DNA of 64,000 nt, taken from assembly GCA_033296885.1 (NCBI GenBank), contig MU863947.1, forward strand, positions 124,001 through 188,000, read 5' to 3'. The notes under the pieces are model-generated. The model had not been told where the DNA came from. It did not search any database and worked only from the letters and a program-made list of their open reading frames with translations. This DNA comes from Triangularia verruculosa. Its lineage: Eukaryota > Ascomycota > Sordariomycetes > Sordariales > Podosporaceae. The position numbers were made by a program, and so were the translations under genes. This document shows positions 22,782 through 34,133 of this stretch, piece after piece. Position 1 is the stretch's first letter; each line of letters starts with the position of its first letter.

Positions 22782-23831
22782 ATGGCCTCCTCAACCAGTC
22801 CAAACTTCCCCACCGCCCCAGACTTCGGCGAGCACCAACCACTCGCTGACCTTTTGGCGCGTGCCAGCGACCCCGGCCAGACTCTTTCAGTGGCTGAAGA
22901 GCTCGAGGGATCCGATGGCCCTGTCACGGCTTCTGCTGGAGGCGGCAATGACAAGATGACGGATTTGTGGAATGAGATGAATGACGCCGCTAAAGGGACC
23001 GATGCCCAAGTCGAGAACGGCCGGGCTCCGTTGCCCCAAGATGTGGCTATCGTGCCCGAGAAGAGCGCCGAGAACCCCTTGTCCGACGAGGCCCATATCC
23101 GCAAGGCCCTCGAGGATTTTGGACACCTGCGCGACATCACTGCGATCGCAGACTTGTACATCGCCATGGCCAACTACAACAAGCGTGTCAAGCGCGGCCA
23201 CCCGGAGCCCTATCGCATCACCGACCCAGTCGAGGCTGCTCAGGCGTTTGCTGACATGGCCGACTCGGCTTACAACGTCATGCTTGGCCCGCCTCTGTCT
23301 GGCATGTTCAGCTTCGTCAGCGGCACGACTAGGACCTTCAACAGGCGCATGTCCAAGACGGAAGTTCACCTGAGCTTCCTGGCCGAGATCTTCCAGGGCT
23401 TCAGCTTGACAGACGCGGCCACCAAGCAGCTGGACGGGATCCTCACCAACTTCATCAAGTCCCTGAGCAACATCAGCGTCAGCACCGAGAGGACCAAAAA
23501 CACGGTCGACCAGACCATCCGTGTGCACCAGACCCTCGCCACGAACATCTCCGGATCCAAGGAGCACCCCATCTGGGTCTACCAGCCCCGCACGCGCATC
23601 GTCTACATGCACGTTGACGCCAGCACCTGGAAGTGGGCCACCAACAAGGCCAACCACGAGGAGAGCACGTTCAACATGCAGTACGTTGTTGTCGACACCG
23701 ACCTCAACGTCAACAGATGGCTGGCGGCCAAGCCCAAGCTCGAGGAGATCTTCGAGAGGGTTACCGGCAACACCTTCAAGCAGTACGGCAAGATCAAGTT
23801 CCCACCTCCTATCGACGCGGGCGCCAAATAA
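22782..23831 (+). CDS. Uncharacterised protein, three-paralogue cluster member C
   Basis: Single exon, 349 residues, closest to member A. Shared blocks in order are: a Gly-rich 'AGGGNDKMTDLWNEM', a 'QVENGRAPLPQDV' linker (A: 'QVNEGKVPKPPPV'), a helical 'SAYNVMLGPPLSGMFSF', 'ILTNFIKSLSNISVS', the strand 'WVYQPRTRIVYMHVD', and the C-terminal 'DLNVNRWLAAKPKLEEIFE' then 'VTGNTFKQYG'. There is no signal peptide, membrane segment or known catalytic motif. It lies on the same strand as B and the unrelated gene at 24313, about 480 nt upstream of the latter. Conservation is strongest at the GP-x-x-G-M/V and DLNVN blocks, so these are likely fold-critical. Function is unknown. Confidence 0.87.
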   Translation: MASSTSPNFPTAPDFGEHQPLADLLARASDPGQTLSVAEELEGSDGPVTASAGGGNDKMTDLWNEMNDAAKGTDAQVENGRAPLPQDVAIVPEKSAENPLSDEAHIRKALEDFGHLRDITAIADLYIAMANYNKRVKRGHPEPYRITDPVEAAQAFADMADSAYNVMLGPPLSGMFSFVSGTTRTFNRRMSKTEVHLSFLAEIFQGFSLTDAATKQLDGILTNFIKSLSNISVSTERTKNTVDQTIRVHQTLATNISGSKEHPIWVYQPRTRIVYMHVDASTWKWATNKANHEESTFNMQYVVVDTDLNVNRWLAAKPKLEEIFERVTGNTFKQYGKIKFPPPIDAGAK

Positions 23832-24312
23832 ATGTTCTTGGAACGGAGGAAAATGATTTGGATGATAAGGAGTGTTGGCTTGGATACATGTATGATAGCA
23901 TCTTAAAGCGAGATCGAAAAGTTGTTGCAGAGTTCCGAATCGACGAGGAGATGCGGAAATTACTGCCTTGGTGTGAAGGCCAACTTCGACCGCCCCAAAC
24001 TTGGAAATATACCAAGCAGATGATGTTCACAGTGATCAATGATGGTTTCATGAATACTGGAGCTTCAAAGCCGACCTGTACGCCAAGAGAGTCCGTCCTT
24101 GCCACAGTCCAATGTCCACAACCACTGCCTGTAGTAAATGGGCCCCGAAGAGATGATCCAGGTCAGAGTATATATTGATCCCATGCCTCCCTCTTGTCCC
24201 TTCCTTCTTGTCTTCCCTTTCTCTCATTTCATTCCTCCCTAAATTTCCGACCCTGTGTCCCCCCCCAACATCTCCATTTTGTCCCACACTCCACCTTGTC
24301 TTCCCATCCACC
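23832..24312. other. Intergenic region with C/T-rich leader
   Basis: This is the 3' flank of paralogue C and the leader of the next gene. The last 130 nt are strongly pyrimidine-rich, as in many fungal promoters. No gene is recognised. Confidence 0.4.
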
Positions 24313-25554
24313 ATGTCTCAACCCAGCACCCTCACCACCCCTCCATCCTTCCTAAGCCGGCTAGAAACCGAGCCAGCCATCGAAGAAGACGACGGCCCCG
24401 TCCTCAACTCCATGTCCTTCGACTTCGGAGGCATAATAGGAGACATAATCAACATCGGCGTCGGACGGCAGAACGAAGCAGCCGCAGCAGCAGCCAAAAT
24501 CATCTCCTCCATCTCCTCCATCGCCGACATCGTCCAAATCGGCCGCCTCGGCTCCGTGGTCCTCCCGCTAGAGCAAATCGCTCGGCTGGGCACCAATTCC
24601 CCCGAGTTCTACTGCGCGATCGGGGCAGCCATCGCCACCACCAGACCATTGCTGTCAGCTCACGTCATTGTATCCCAGGCGAAGGAGACACAGGATGATT
24701 TCCCTTCGCTGTGGTACGTCAACTTCCCGCACAACATGTCCGGTCACGACGCCCAGGTTGTGAAGCGGTATAGGGATAGCATGACGGATTTCAGGAGCTG
24801 GTCGTCCAAGAAGTGGTGGGAGGAGGTCGGGAGACGGTACGGGGTTGCCGATGAGGCGATTGCGCGAGCGAAGCAGAGCAAGGAGTTTGCCCAGATTGCG
24901 TGTGAGGATATGGTCAAGATGTCTTGGTGAGTTCTTCACTACCTGCTGTTCCCACTGTCTTTTTCCCCCCTTGTTTCTGAATCGCAGAGAAACAGGCTCC
25001 GCACCACTCGGCGCCCTGACACGATGAACTTTCGGATTGACTGCGAGTCATACGACCTGCACCGGCGGCTGGTGGAGAAGGTCATGGGCGGGTGGTACGA
25101 TGTTGATGCCGAGCTCTTGGACACCGTCGAGCCTGTCTTCCGGGGGATTGTCAAGACGGCTTTGTCGGGGAGCAGGGAGTCCAGCCACATGAACAATGTT
25201 GTCATGGAGAAATACGTCTACAACTCTTCTAACAGGTCTATTACCTCTTGTTAGTCGTCGTTTCATTCACTCTGTCTTTGCGTGGGTGGCATTGCTGACC
25301 ATGAGTTGTTGTCGGCGGAAGATATCCGCCTTCTCTCGTTTGAAGTGCACGAGTCTATGTACGACGTCATCCGAGGTGGCAAGAGCAGAGGGAGGGAGTC
25401 TCGCGTGAGCGTCGCGCTCAGCTTGTGTTTGTATGAAGCTGTTTTTGAGGCTGCTCTTTGGGATCAGTTTTCCGCGACGCTGCATGATGATGAGACGGAT
25501 CTGTTGTGGGATTATGTCAACGGCCAGACGATCAATGTGCGGAGTAGGCACTAG
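24313..25554 (+). CDS. Uncharacterised 366-residue protein next to the paralogue trio
   Basis: I do not recognise this family. Exons 24313-24926, 24996-25249 and 25322-25554 fit in phase across introns of 69 and 72 nt. The acceptor at 24995 is chosen over 24987 because only it keeps phase. The second donor (GTTAGT) is weaker. The N-terminal 100 residues are amphipathic and Gly/Ala/Ile-rich ('FGGIIGDIINIGVG', 'AAAAAAKIISSI'), which could be membrane-active or a helical bundle. The middle is Trp-rich ('SWSSKKWWEEVG'). The C-terminal half is helical and acidic ('LHDDETDLLWDYV'). There is no signal peptide. It is similar in size to the three paralogues and co-oriented with B and C, but I see no clear homology to them. 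Confidence 0.72.
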
Positions 25555-25985
25555 GGCCTGGTAGAATTTCGTGTCGAAGAGAGACGGGAGGCTGTGATGG
25601 ATACTTTTTATAAATACGGCAATACTAGGTAGTCTATCGCTTTCGACTGCCTACAGGTAGAGACGAACTCGGTGTGAAACCTTTTTCTTGATGGTGACTA
25701 CTGATGATGAAACCCGTCAGACGTCACCGGCAATCTCCTCGTGTTCCCACTCGCAGACCCCAAGATTACCTACCTACCTACCTACCTTACATCGGTGGCG
25801 GCAACAGACAGTCCGGAAACGAACAAATGGCTTAAGCCATGTCTTCGTGGCTGGCATTAAGGTTGCCATCAAAGTTCGTGTTGACGACACCCAAGTAAAC
25901 AACCCACTACCCCTTTTCTTCTGACAACAAGGCGACAACTCAGTTACAATCTGTGTCAAGCCGCTCCAAAACACCAAAAACAAAA
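25555..25985. other. Intergenic region with ACCT microsatellite
   Basis: This contains (TACC)n at about 25767-25790. The last 60 nt are a leader to the secreted hydrolase. No gene is recognised. Confidence 0.5.
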
Positions 25986-27585
25986 ATGCGATCAACCAGC
26001 CCCCTTGTCGTCGCCAGCCTTCTAGGCGCAGCAAACGCCGGCGTGCCCAAGACATGCAGCGACTACAGGATCCCCATCAGCATCACCTCCAACAACGCCG
26101 TGTTCGGCCTCCGCCCCTTCAAGAGCGACTTTGACGTTGCCGAGTTCGTCACCACCATCGCCAGCCACACCCCGGAGATCTCTAGCTCGGTATTATCGCC
26201 GTTTACCGTCAACGCGACCGAGACTTTCACCATTTCGGCGACATTCTGCCGGCCGGGCCACGAGAAGCCAGACCCAAAGAGAGAAAACACGGTGTTGATC
26301 GCCACGCATGGGCTGAACTTTGACCGGACGCATGTATTTTCTCTTTCCTTCTGATCTGCAAGCCGGATGCTGATAGAATTTGTGTAAACAGATACTGGGA
26401 CCCGCAACTCGACAAAGAGACCTACAGCTTCGTCGACTACGTCCTCAACGAAGGCTACTCAATCTTTTACTACGACCGGCTCGGCGTGGGGGAGTCGGAA
26501 CAAGTGTCGGGATACGTTGCGCAGTTGTCGAATCAAGTGACTATTCTGACCGAGTTGACTAAGCTGATCAAGGGCGGGCATTATGTTGGTGGAACCGGAC
26601 GGCCTTCCAAGACTGTCCTGGTTGGGCACAGCTTTGGCAGTGCGATTTCATCAGAGGTCGTGAGGCAGAATAAGAAGCTGGTTGATGGGGTTGTTTTGAC
26701 TGGTAAGTTTCTTCTGGAAAGTGTGTGTGCTTCATGTCCCCATGCTTATTTGTGTTGTGCGACAGGCTTCAGCTACAACTCGACCCATTTGAACGGATTG
26801 GAATTCCTGGAGGCTGCCGGTGTTAGGATTGCAGCTCAGCAACAGCCTGGGAAGTGGCGGCAGCTGGATACGGTATGTGCTTGTCAGGAGCTGGCTTTTG
26901 TTCTTCCTGGACCATCTGACTGAATGTTGGGAACACCAGGGATATCTCACAACCGTTGACCTCTTTGCAAGCGTGACCACGTTCTTCCACGACGGTTACT
27001 ACGACACAGAAGTGGCACGATATGTCGACGACCACAAGGTGCCGTTTGCCGTTACGGAGCTGTTGACCGGTCACAGCTTTGCTATCCAACCGATAGACTT
27101 TACGGGGGCTGTCATGGTGAGTCCGGATCCTGCACCCCGCATTCGTCCTCTTGAGAGACCGCTGGTGGCACAACCTTATCGGGTTGTTGGAGTTGGCGCC
27201 ATGTCCTCACCGGTCTATAAAAGAAAGCTCGGTTGAAACTGTGACAACACTTGCCGCGGTGCAGTCCGGACAGTGCGCACTGTTGAGTTTGCTGAAGACC
27301 GGAACTGATACATCTGGGTTCTGCAGATTCTCTCGGGAAAGTATGACTTTCCATTCTGCATGTCAGAGTAAGTCCATCTCGTCTTAATCGCCCGGTCTCT
27401 TCGGTTAACAGGCGGAAAATAGCTGTGACGGTGTCCTCGGGAACCCGGGGGCCAGTATCTTCTCCAAAGCCAAGGCCTTCAAGGCGATCAGCTTGCCTGG
27501 GACAGGGCACGGCATCAACTACCACACGACTGCCAACCAGTCCTTTGAGAAGGTCACTAGTTTCCTGGCAGCAAATGGGTTGTAA
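25986..27585 (+). CDS. Secreted alpha/beta-hydrolase
   Basis: Six exons (25986-26329, 26392-26702, 26766-26872, 26940-27116, 27327-27367, 27423-27585) fit in phase and give 380 residues. A signal peptide is evident (basic start, hydrophobic 'PLVVASLLGAANAG'). The nucleophile elbow is G-H-S-F-G in 'VLVGHSFGSAIS', the oxyanion strand is 'LIATHGLNFDRTYWDP', and the catalytic His is in 'GTGHGINYH'. It is probably an extracellular esterase or lipase-like enzyme of unknown substrate. The first intron works only with a GC donor (GCATGT at 26330), which restores the family-typical FDRTYWDP; the nearby GT breaks phase. The fourth intron is long (210 nt). The last junction uses the TAG at 27422 to keep phase. 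Confidence 0.88.
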
Positions 27586-28083
27586 GCTGCCATGAAGAAA
27601 GGGTGATTGGTGATGGAGGAGTTGCGAGGAGGATTCATTGTTGCGATTGTCGCGTCGGACGGATAACGCAGAAGGAAAAACCTGGGGCGTTCTGAGCGCA
27701 GTTGAGTAACGGGTACCGGAATGATAATGACGTTCATACGTAACGCGCTCGGCGATATTCCTGGCAACACTGCATTGGTCCTCTTTCGAGATGATAAATA
27801 CCCGAAGCCTGTGCGAGTCCGAGCTGCGTCGTCAGCGTGCGAAGCGAGCCGAGGCGACTTCGTAGGAGAGGAGCTCTATGATTGTCAGCATTTCTGTAGA
27901 ATAAGGTTGCGATAGGTGTTTGTCGATGCGGCAGTGTGGTTGTTCTTTCTGAAGTGCGAGCTTACCAACGCGAGGCCAGAGAGCAGCAGCGGTTGGGAGA
28001 GTGCCACCTGGCATCATGAAGAGCATGGCAAGCATAGTGTGGTAGGTGCTAATTCAGGCTGATTCTTTCACTTAATCACCCCA
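27586..28083. other. Intergenic region
   Basis: This lies between the hydrolase gene and tRNA-Cys. No gene, repeat or further RNA is recognised. Confidence 0.4.
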
Positions 28084-28155
28084 GGACGAATAGCTCAGGG
28101 GTAGAGCAACCGGCTGCAGTCCGGTAGGTCACGTGTTCAAATCACGTTTCGTCCT
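28084..28155 (+). tRNA. tRNA-Cys (GCA)
   Basis: This 72-nt cloverleaf has acceptor GGACGAA paired with TTCGTCC, D-arm GCTC/GAGC, anticodon arm ACCGG-CTGCAGT-CCGGT giving anticodon GCA, and T-arm CACGTGTTCAAATCACGT-type pairing with loop TTCAAAT. There is no intron. A T-rich stretch for polymerase III termination follows. All stems pair; it should be functional. Confidence 0.95.
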
Positions 28156-29382
28156 TTCCTTTTGTCCACTGTTTTTTCTCCATGGTGTCTTCTTCCAAGA
28201 CCATCTTTTTGCTCAATCACAAAAATACTCCAGCATGCAAATGGGTCAGCGATGAACATGGTTCAAGTTGAGAGTTAATTAAGATTCTGTCCAACGCCAA
28301 GAGGCTGTGACAGTGCTTTCAAAGTTCGGTTCTGCACTGTGCTACCGGCACGTTGGCCGCGTTGTGGGGCAGACAGAGTCCGGGCCGGCATCCATGAGAG
28401 CGGATGCCGGGTGAGGCTTCCCTTTTGTCTCTCTTCGAGGTCTTGTCTGTGTTCCATTGTCTGTTTGCTGCCTCGTTCTCTCCATTTTGCAACAATTTTA
28501 TCGGCCGTTTGCCAGGGACTGACGGTATAAACCTGCCAAGTGTCCGCTCTGGTTTAAGCGTGTCTCCAAACTGCGGCCAATGTTCGGCCAGCACCAACAA
28601 CGCAGCATGATTCGACAGCGGTGATCCGAGTACGTCTTCGATAATTTACCGCTGGAATGGGATCTGCGGTTGGTTCCATGTCCCTGGGCTTGCAGGATTC
28701 TGCATTTCAACTGTTTAAGGCTCTAAGCTAGCCGCCGTGGAGCCACTCAGTAGTGCCCGCACTCAGCCACCATCAATCCTCTGCCCTACAGAACTGCCAC
28801 CGATCAGCAATGGGGAGCTATTCCGAGTGGTCTACACTGAGGTCTGGGTATTTCGGGAATGTCCAGATCTCGGTTGCCTGACGTCTGGAGCTGAAAGAGA
28901 AGGCTGAGATGCAATAACAAGAGACATGTCTGATCGTCGACAGAGCAGCCGGCACTGCCGCAGTCGTTTGCTTTCGCGTGTTGTTCATCCCATGTGCTGT
29001 CAATCATGCGCCCCTCTCTCGCTTTCTTGGGAGAATCCTACGGCTGGCCTTATTCCCTACCCGACCTGCAGTGTGACCACCATGCGCAACTTCCGTTCCA
29101 CAAGCCTTGTTATTGGCAGTTGATGGGTTTCCTCTCTGGGTTTTATATGTATGCCAGGCCTGCGACTTGACGTGCACATGAGTACTTTTGCGTGCTCTGT
29201 TTCTTCACAGAATCCCAAGCCCCAAGAGCGATAATCTGTGCATCTAGGGACAACCCTTCTCCTTTACTCTGTCACCTACTGACACACGCCTTCTTGGTTC
29301 CAAATCGGCAAGCACACTCCGTCCTAGGTACCGCTTGAATGCAGCAGTAAACCACTGTCTCGGCCTTCCTCAAAGGGAAACA
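28156..29382. other. Intergenic region
   Basis: About 1.2 kb lies between tRNA-Cys and the membrane-protein gene. Short frames on both strands lack any domain or splice evidence. The gene leader just before 29383 reads GGGAAACAATGG. Confidence 0.4.
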
Positions 29383-31934
29383 ATGGGCTCCCACACCCCT
29401 CTACATGGGCAGCAGCAACCGACGAGTAGCGGCTATCATGGCTTGCAACAACAAGCTTGGTCAGACCCGATTGCGCCAACCCCCGAGATATCCTCGCCGT
29501 CATCCCCCCCTCTCCCTCGACGAGTGACCTTTTTCCAGAGGGCAGCAAGGAACGGCTCTCAGGCAAGCATAGGTCTGGGCATTGCCCATCAAGACCAATC
29601 CAGAGGCTACAGTCAAGTCGGACAATTCTCTCCTTATGACAGCCCACCTCCTCCTCTCAATAATACGAAGGCACCATATGGTCTACATCAGCATGAGTAC
29701 TACTCCAGCACCCCTGACACTCCTGCCTTTCATCATTCGCCTCACAACCGTGATTTGTCCCCGGATGGACCAGATAAACCGCTACTGCAACCGCCGCGCT
29801 GGTCGTGGGGCTGGCTCAACGCTCCATGGGTCATGTATGCCGCCTTGCTTCTCGGCATCGTCTTTGCGGGCGCACATCACGCCTTTTATGTCAGCTTGAA
29901 CGGACAGCCAGCCGATGACCAGCTGAAGATGATGAGGTTTGGCGGCTTCCTATCATATGCTTCCAAAGCATCCCTTTTCGCAGCCGTATATTTCGCCTAT
30001 CGACAACAGGTTTGGGTGACGGTAAGGAGACGCCACTTGAAGCTCAAGACCGTTGATGGAATATTCGCCATTAGTCAGGACTTGACAGGTTTGTTCAACA
30101 CGGAAATCTGGAGGAAGAGCAAGATTGTGATTTTCCTGGCTGTTATCATGTGGTAGGGACGCCTTGTTTGTGAGAGACTTACCTATTCGGAAGACCAAGA
30201 CTGACATTATCGAAAAGGCTGTTCCCTCTTGTCGTCATCTTAACGCCGTCTTCACTCACTGTTGAGCTCCGAGAAGAAGCAAAACCAGACCAGTGTAGCT
30301 CTGTGCGGACGCTGAATTTCCAGGCCGAACGCACGAAAAACTGGCGGCGCGCCGATATGCTTTATGGCTATCCCGGCTTCTCGCTGTCGCTGTGGAATTG
30401 CACACTTCCCGAATCGTCAGAAGTCTTCGACCCCTACAATCAGACATTTTTCGATTACTGGGACGGTGTCAGTCCGCCTGCTGATCTGGTCACAAAACAC
30501 ACCGCTTACTCCGGCAATGTCGTGCCTCGAGAGAACGTTGCCCTTGAAACATGCGGGAGAGGGTGGAACTGTAGCTACACTATCACTTTCGAAGCGCCAG
30601 GCTACAAGTGCGACGAACTAGGCCGAGGTCGAAACATGAATGACAAGGCCATTAAAGATCAAGGAGCCCCTTTCGATTCCTCTGACCTCATCCCAAAGGG
30701 AGAGTATGCTTACATCGCAGACGTCATGAGTGGTGAATACGCTAAGCCTCAGGTTGAAACACTTGACGGAGGAGTTCCCATCAAGAAGCCAATCCCAAAG
30801 CACCTGGGAGCCCTCCGCACAGAGCCCGTACTTTGGATCGGTCACTCGGTTCGCACACGGCCAGACGACACGCCACCGCCATCCAAAAAGGACAACCCTG
30901 ACTTCCAGTCCGGATATGAACCAGTTATCTTCCGCTGCGAACACTACGTAACCCGATACACCATTCAGTTCAATCACACCTTCTCATCACAGTCGACTAA
31001 AGTTGTCAAGAAAGAGCACTTGAAACCCATCATAGATACCGTACGGGAAACTGCTAACAGCACTGTTTCTGACGGCACCAAGGATACAACCATCGCCGAG
31101 CCAAAGAGCAATTACGTTCTCCCATACCCCGACTACGAGAACTATCGCCTAACAGCTGCCTACCACGCTCTTGGTCTTGGTTTTCGGCAATTCCTGAAGG
31201 GGAAGATCCATTACATCCCGTTTCCCAATCCCGTAACCGACGCCACCCAGACCCGGCTCATCGACAAAGCCACTCATCTCGCCGTCCCAAATCTTATGGA
31301 AGCCGTCCAAACATTCTACGAAAACATCACCCTCTCGCTGCTCTCCAACCCGCAGTTCATGATAGTATCATGGGCCGGCGAACCACAGACCCGCTCGGGC
31401 GTGACGGCTTTTGAGAAACCTGAAGACGACACCAGCCCGAAATATCCCTGTGTGAAAACCCGCATTGCAAACTCGTACTTGTATGTCCAGCGGGACCTGT
31501 GGATAGCGTATTCGATCGCCATCCTAGCCACCATCGTCTGCGTCGGGTTGGGAACCGCGGCGCTGGCGCAAAATAACTACCACGTCAGGGACGTGAAAGT
31601 CTCTTCTGTGATTGCGGCGACGAGAGCGCCGTGCTTGGAGGAGCTGCCGTGGAAGACGAGCAAGTGGGGCGAGGTGCCGTGGGAGATCAAGGAGACGAAG
31701 CTGGGGTATGGGATTATTTCCGACCGGGAGAGCGTGGGCACGCCGAGGATCGGGGTTGGGGTGAGCAGAGCTAATACTGGGTCAACGGAAGGCGGGGTGG
31801 TGGGGAACGGGAAGGTGTATTATGGGTTTGCGCCTCCGGAGGTGCTGGAGAGGACGAGGAGGGAGACGTTTGGGCCGGGGAGGGCGAGGCCGAAGGGGAG
31901 TCCGTTTTCGTTTAAGATTTGGGAGCATTCTTAG
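29383..31934 (+). CDS. Four-TM fungal membrane protein of unknown function
   Basis: Exons 29383-30152 and 30218-31934 (65-nt intron, phase kept through TG|G) give 828 residues. The N-terminal 145 residues are disordered, rich in Gln, Ser and Pro, and presumably cytosolic. Three membrane segments follow ('WVMYAALLLGIVFAG', 'LFAAVYFAYR', 'IVIFLAVIMWLFPLVVIL'). A lumenal or extracellular domain of about 420 residues comes next, with many N-x-S/T sites and spaced cysteines, then a last membrane helix ('IAYSIAILATIVCVGLG') and a cytosolic tail. This layout is a widespread fungal family that databases often mislabel as 'formylmethionine deformylase-like'; no deformylase HEXXH motif is present. Function is unknown. 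Confidence 0.85.
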
Positions 31935-32390
31935 TTGCTTTTTCTGGTTTCTTGAGGTTTTACTGTAAGGTTGTCATGGCGAAGGTGCATTCGGGTTCGC
32001 ATTTTAGGTTTTTTATCGGTGGGAAGGGTTATCTCGTGACACTGAGCTTAGATGAACGCTATAGCTAGTTCTTCAATCATTTATAATCATGAGGTCTGCT
32101 TTCTTGGTGATTTGATATCTTGGCTGGGTGTAAGAGGGCCAGGGAGAAGGTAAGCAAGACGGTATAGGTAGGAAGTAAATGTGCATGTCGATTCTCATTC
32201 TGACAGGTATTTCTACAGACGGCGTAGCCTCGCGTGATATTATCTTTGTTGGTCAGGGCGACAACACTGTGGATGACGGAACAAGATTGAGGCCCCTTTT
32301 CAAGACATCTCGACGCATACTCTGACAACCTTGATAAGTGCTGTTTTGGACGGTGAAGTGCAAGCTACGACAGGTGCCAACACCTGCAAA
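31935..32390. other. Intergenic region upstream of tRNA-Asp
   Basis: The last 20 nt (from about 32372, GGTGCCAACACCTGCAAA) are shared with the RIP-altered copy at 39.31 kb, so the duplicated segment begins before the tRNA. Nothing else is recognised. Confidence 0.5.
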
Positions 32391-32478
32391 TCTTCCGTAG
32401 TATAGTGGTCAGTATGTGAGCTTGTCATCTTTCAAGACGCCAACGCTCGAGACCCGGGTTCAATTCCCGGCGGGAGAG
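32391..32478 (+). tRNA. tRNA-Asp (GTC) with 16-nt intron
   Basis: Acceptor TCTTCCG pairs with CGGGAGA (one G-T pair). The D-arm is GTAT/GTAT-type, as in eukaryotic tRNA-Asp. The anticodon stem TGAGC/GCTCG encloses loop TTGTCA..C with anticodon GTC. A 16-nt intron follows position 37, the standard eukaryotic place. The T-arm CCGGG-TTCAATT-CCCGG is perfect. This is the intact parent of two damaged copies, a 3' fragment at 36429 and a RIP-altered full copy at 39334. Confidence 0.93.
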
Positions 32479-34133
32479 ACCATCTTTCATTTTTTGCAAT
32501 TCATCCCACTTGATGGATTTGCTGTGGGTCTGGTGGTGGAGACCTTTAGCCCCTGAACCCCTGAGTGTCACGTGCTTCAATATTTTTAGCTGAGCTTGAG
32601 TTAAGATCCGCTATAGTAGGCATAAATTTTATACCGGAACTTATAAATGTTTACAAAATTTATACTCTACTTCCTAATAAGAACTGTAGAGATGTGTTGA
32701 ACCGTGTGATGCATACGCTAGATAGGTGGTCTCCTATACCCGCTGTTGAAGTAGAGATGCCATGGTACGTGGAAGCCAATTCCTGGCAAACTTTGGACTG
32801 TAGTTGGCTTGGGAGGGCATTGACTTTAGGGCGGTCATCAACCCAACAGACCAAGGTTCCCCTTAGGCTGAGTACCTATACTATCACACGCTTTCTGATG
32901 GACACCCAGCCATGAGGGCACTTCCAATCGCTTGGTTTTCAAGTTGACTCAAATACCCCACTCATCCCTTCTCTGGCAAATCTGACCAAACCACACCCGG
33001 CTCGACTGCCGTGCAAGTCCAGTGCAAAAGTGTGATATAAGAGGTGTCAGGTTCTCTCGTCATTGCCGTTCTGGAGGATGCACAGCTGGTCGACCCACGG
33101 TATGTTAGCGGTTTTCTATCCCCCTAGTTGAGATGTCACGTGGAGTGAGTTATTGCTTGTGACGGATCACCACCAAAACACTAACAAATGTCACAAGCGA
33201 TTCTTCACCCCACGTAGATGTACAATACTGACCTGGTTCGTTTGTCTAGCGTGTACCTATCCCCACTTCTTCCGGCCAATAGCATTTCACAGTCACAAGG
33301 GTTATGGCAGGGGCTTCCACCATTCAAAAACGATACCGAAATGCTAAGCCAACCCTCGTATGGAGACTTCAAAAGTACCCGCTAGACAAACTTACCACGT
33401 CAGTACTGTAGTGGATCGCTGCGTTGAGAGATGCGGATGGGGGTGGGAGAGGGCGGTGGAGGTGGGAGGGAAGGACATGCTATGAGTGGAGGCTGAGGGG
33501 AGGGTGCGGGGTTAGGTGAGGGAGGACTGGGATGGAGGGTTGAAGGTGAGAGCTTGTTGTTTGGTTTCGCCCCACTTTGCCGGGATGAGGAGATATGTGA
33601 ATACGAAAAGACCCCAAATATCCAATTTTAAAGTGCTTAGGACAAGCTAGATATAGAGAAAGCCAACAACGCCGGCTTCTGCTGCAGGCGTGGAGGATTG
33701 GCACGTCACTGCATGGCATGCGTGGTGCGGGGGCGGCTGACCCAGTTTCCCGGTTCCACGAAGAAAAAGGGTCCTTGCGACGTCGGCCTGCTGCCGACTC
33801 GATTGCCGATCGCCGGGAGAAGCGACACAAACACCAAGTGCTCAAGATGTAGGTACGTGGGGCCTCACGGTTGCTATTTTCCTTACCGCCGTACTTACCC
33901 CATGGGGAACTTGAAGGATCTTGAAGGATCCAGGTGGAGAGTGGGGATCAGAGAAAACAAGACTCAATATTGGAAAGATCAGGGGTACCTGGGCATCGGG
34001 GATGATAATCGTGGAAAGTAAGTCTTTAAGATAAAAGGGGCAACTGCAACCAAGACGGAGCAGAAGATGTTGATGTCCACCATCACTTCACCCACTCTTG
34101 ATCACCCAGAGAACGCAGCAGCCGTAGCCCACC
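32479..34133. other. Intergenic region; first 120 nt duplicated downstream
   Basis: The first roughly 120 nt after the tRNA (to about 32600, including GCTGTGGGTCTGGTGGTGGA) recur at 36.46-36.58 and 39.42-39.54 kb. The remainder up to the sulfatase holds short frames only. A direct pair GAACTTGAAGGATC/TTGAAGGATC lies near 33910. No gene is recognised. Confidence 0.5.

Noticed and set aside
22887..23657. 256-codon minus-strand frame opposite paralogue C
   Set aside because: Long because of codon bias in the real gene; Val/Gly-rich with no domain.
32565..32915. Plus-strand frame after tRNA-Asp
   Set aside because: No domain, no splice partner, and part lies in the duplicated non-coding flank.
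33480..33845. Minus-strand 121-codon frame before the sulfatase
   Set aside because: Composition and content look random; no homology pattern.
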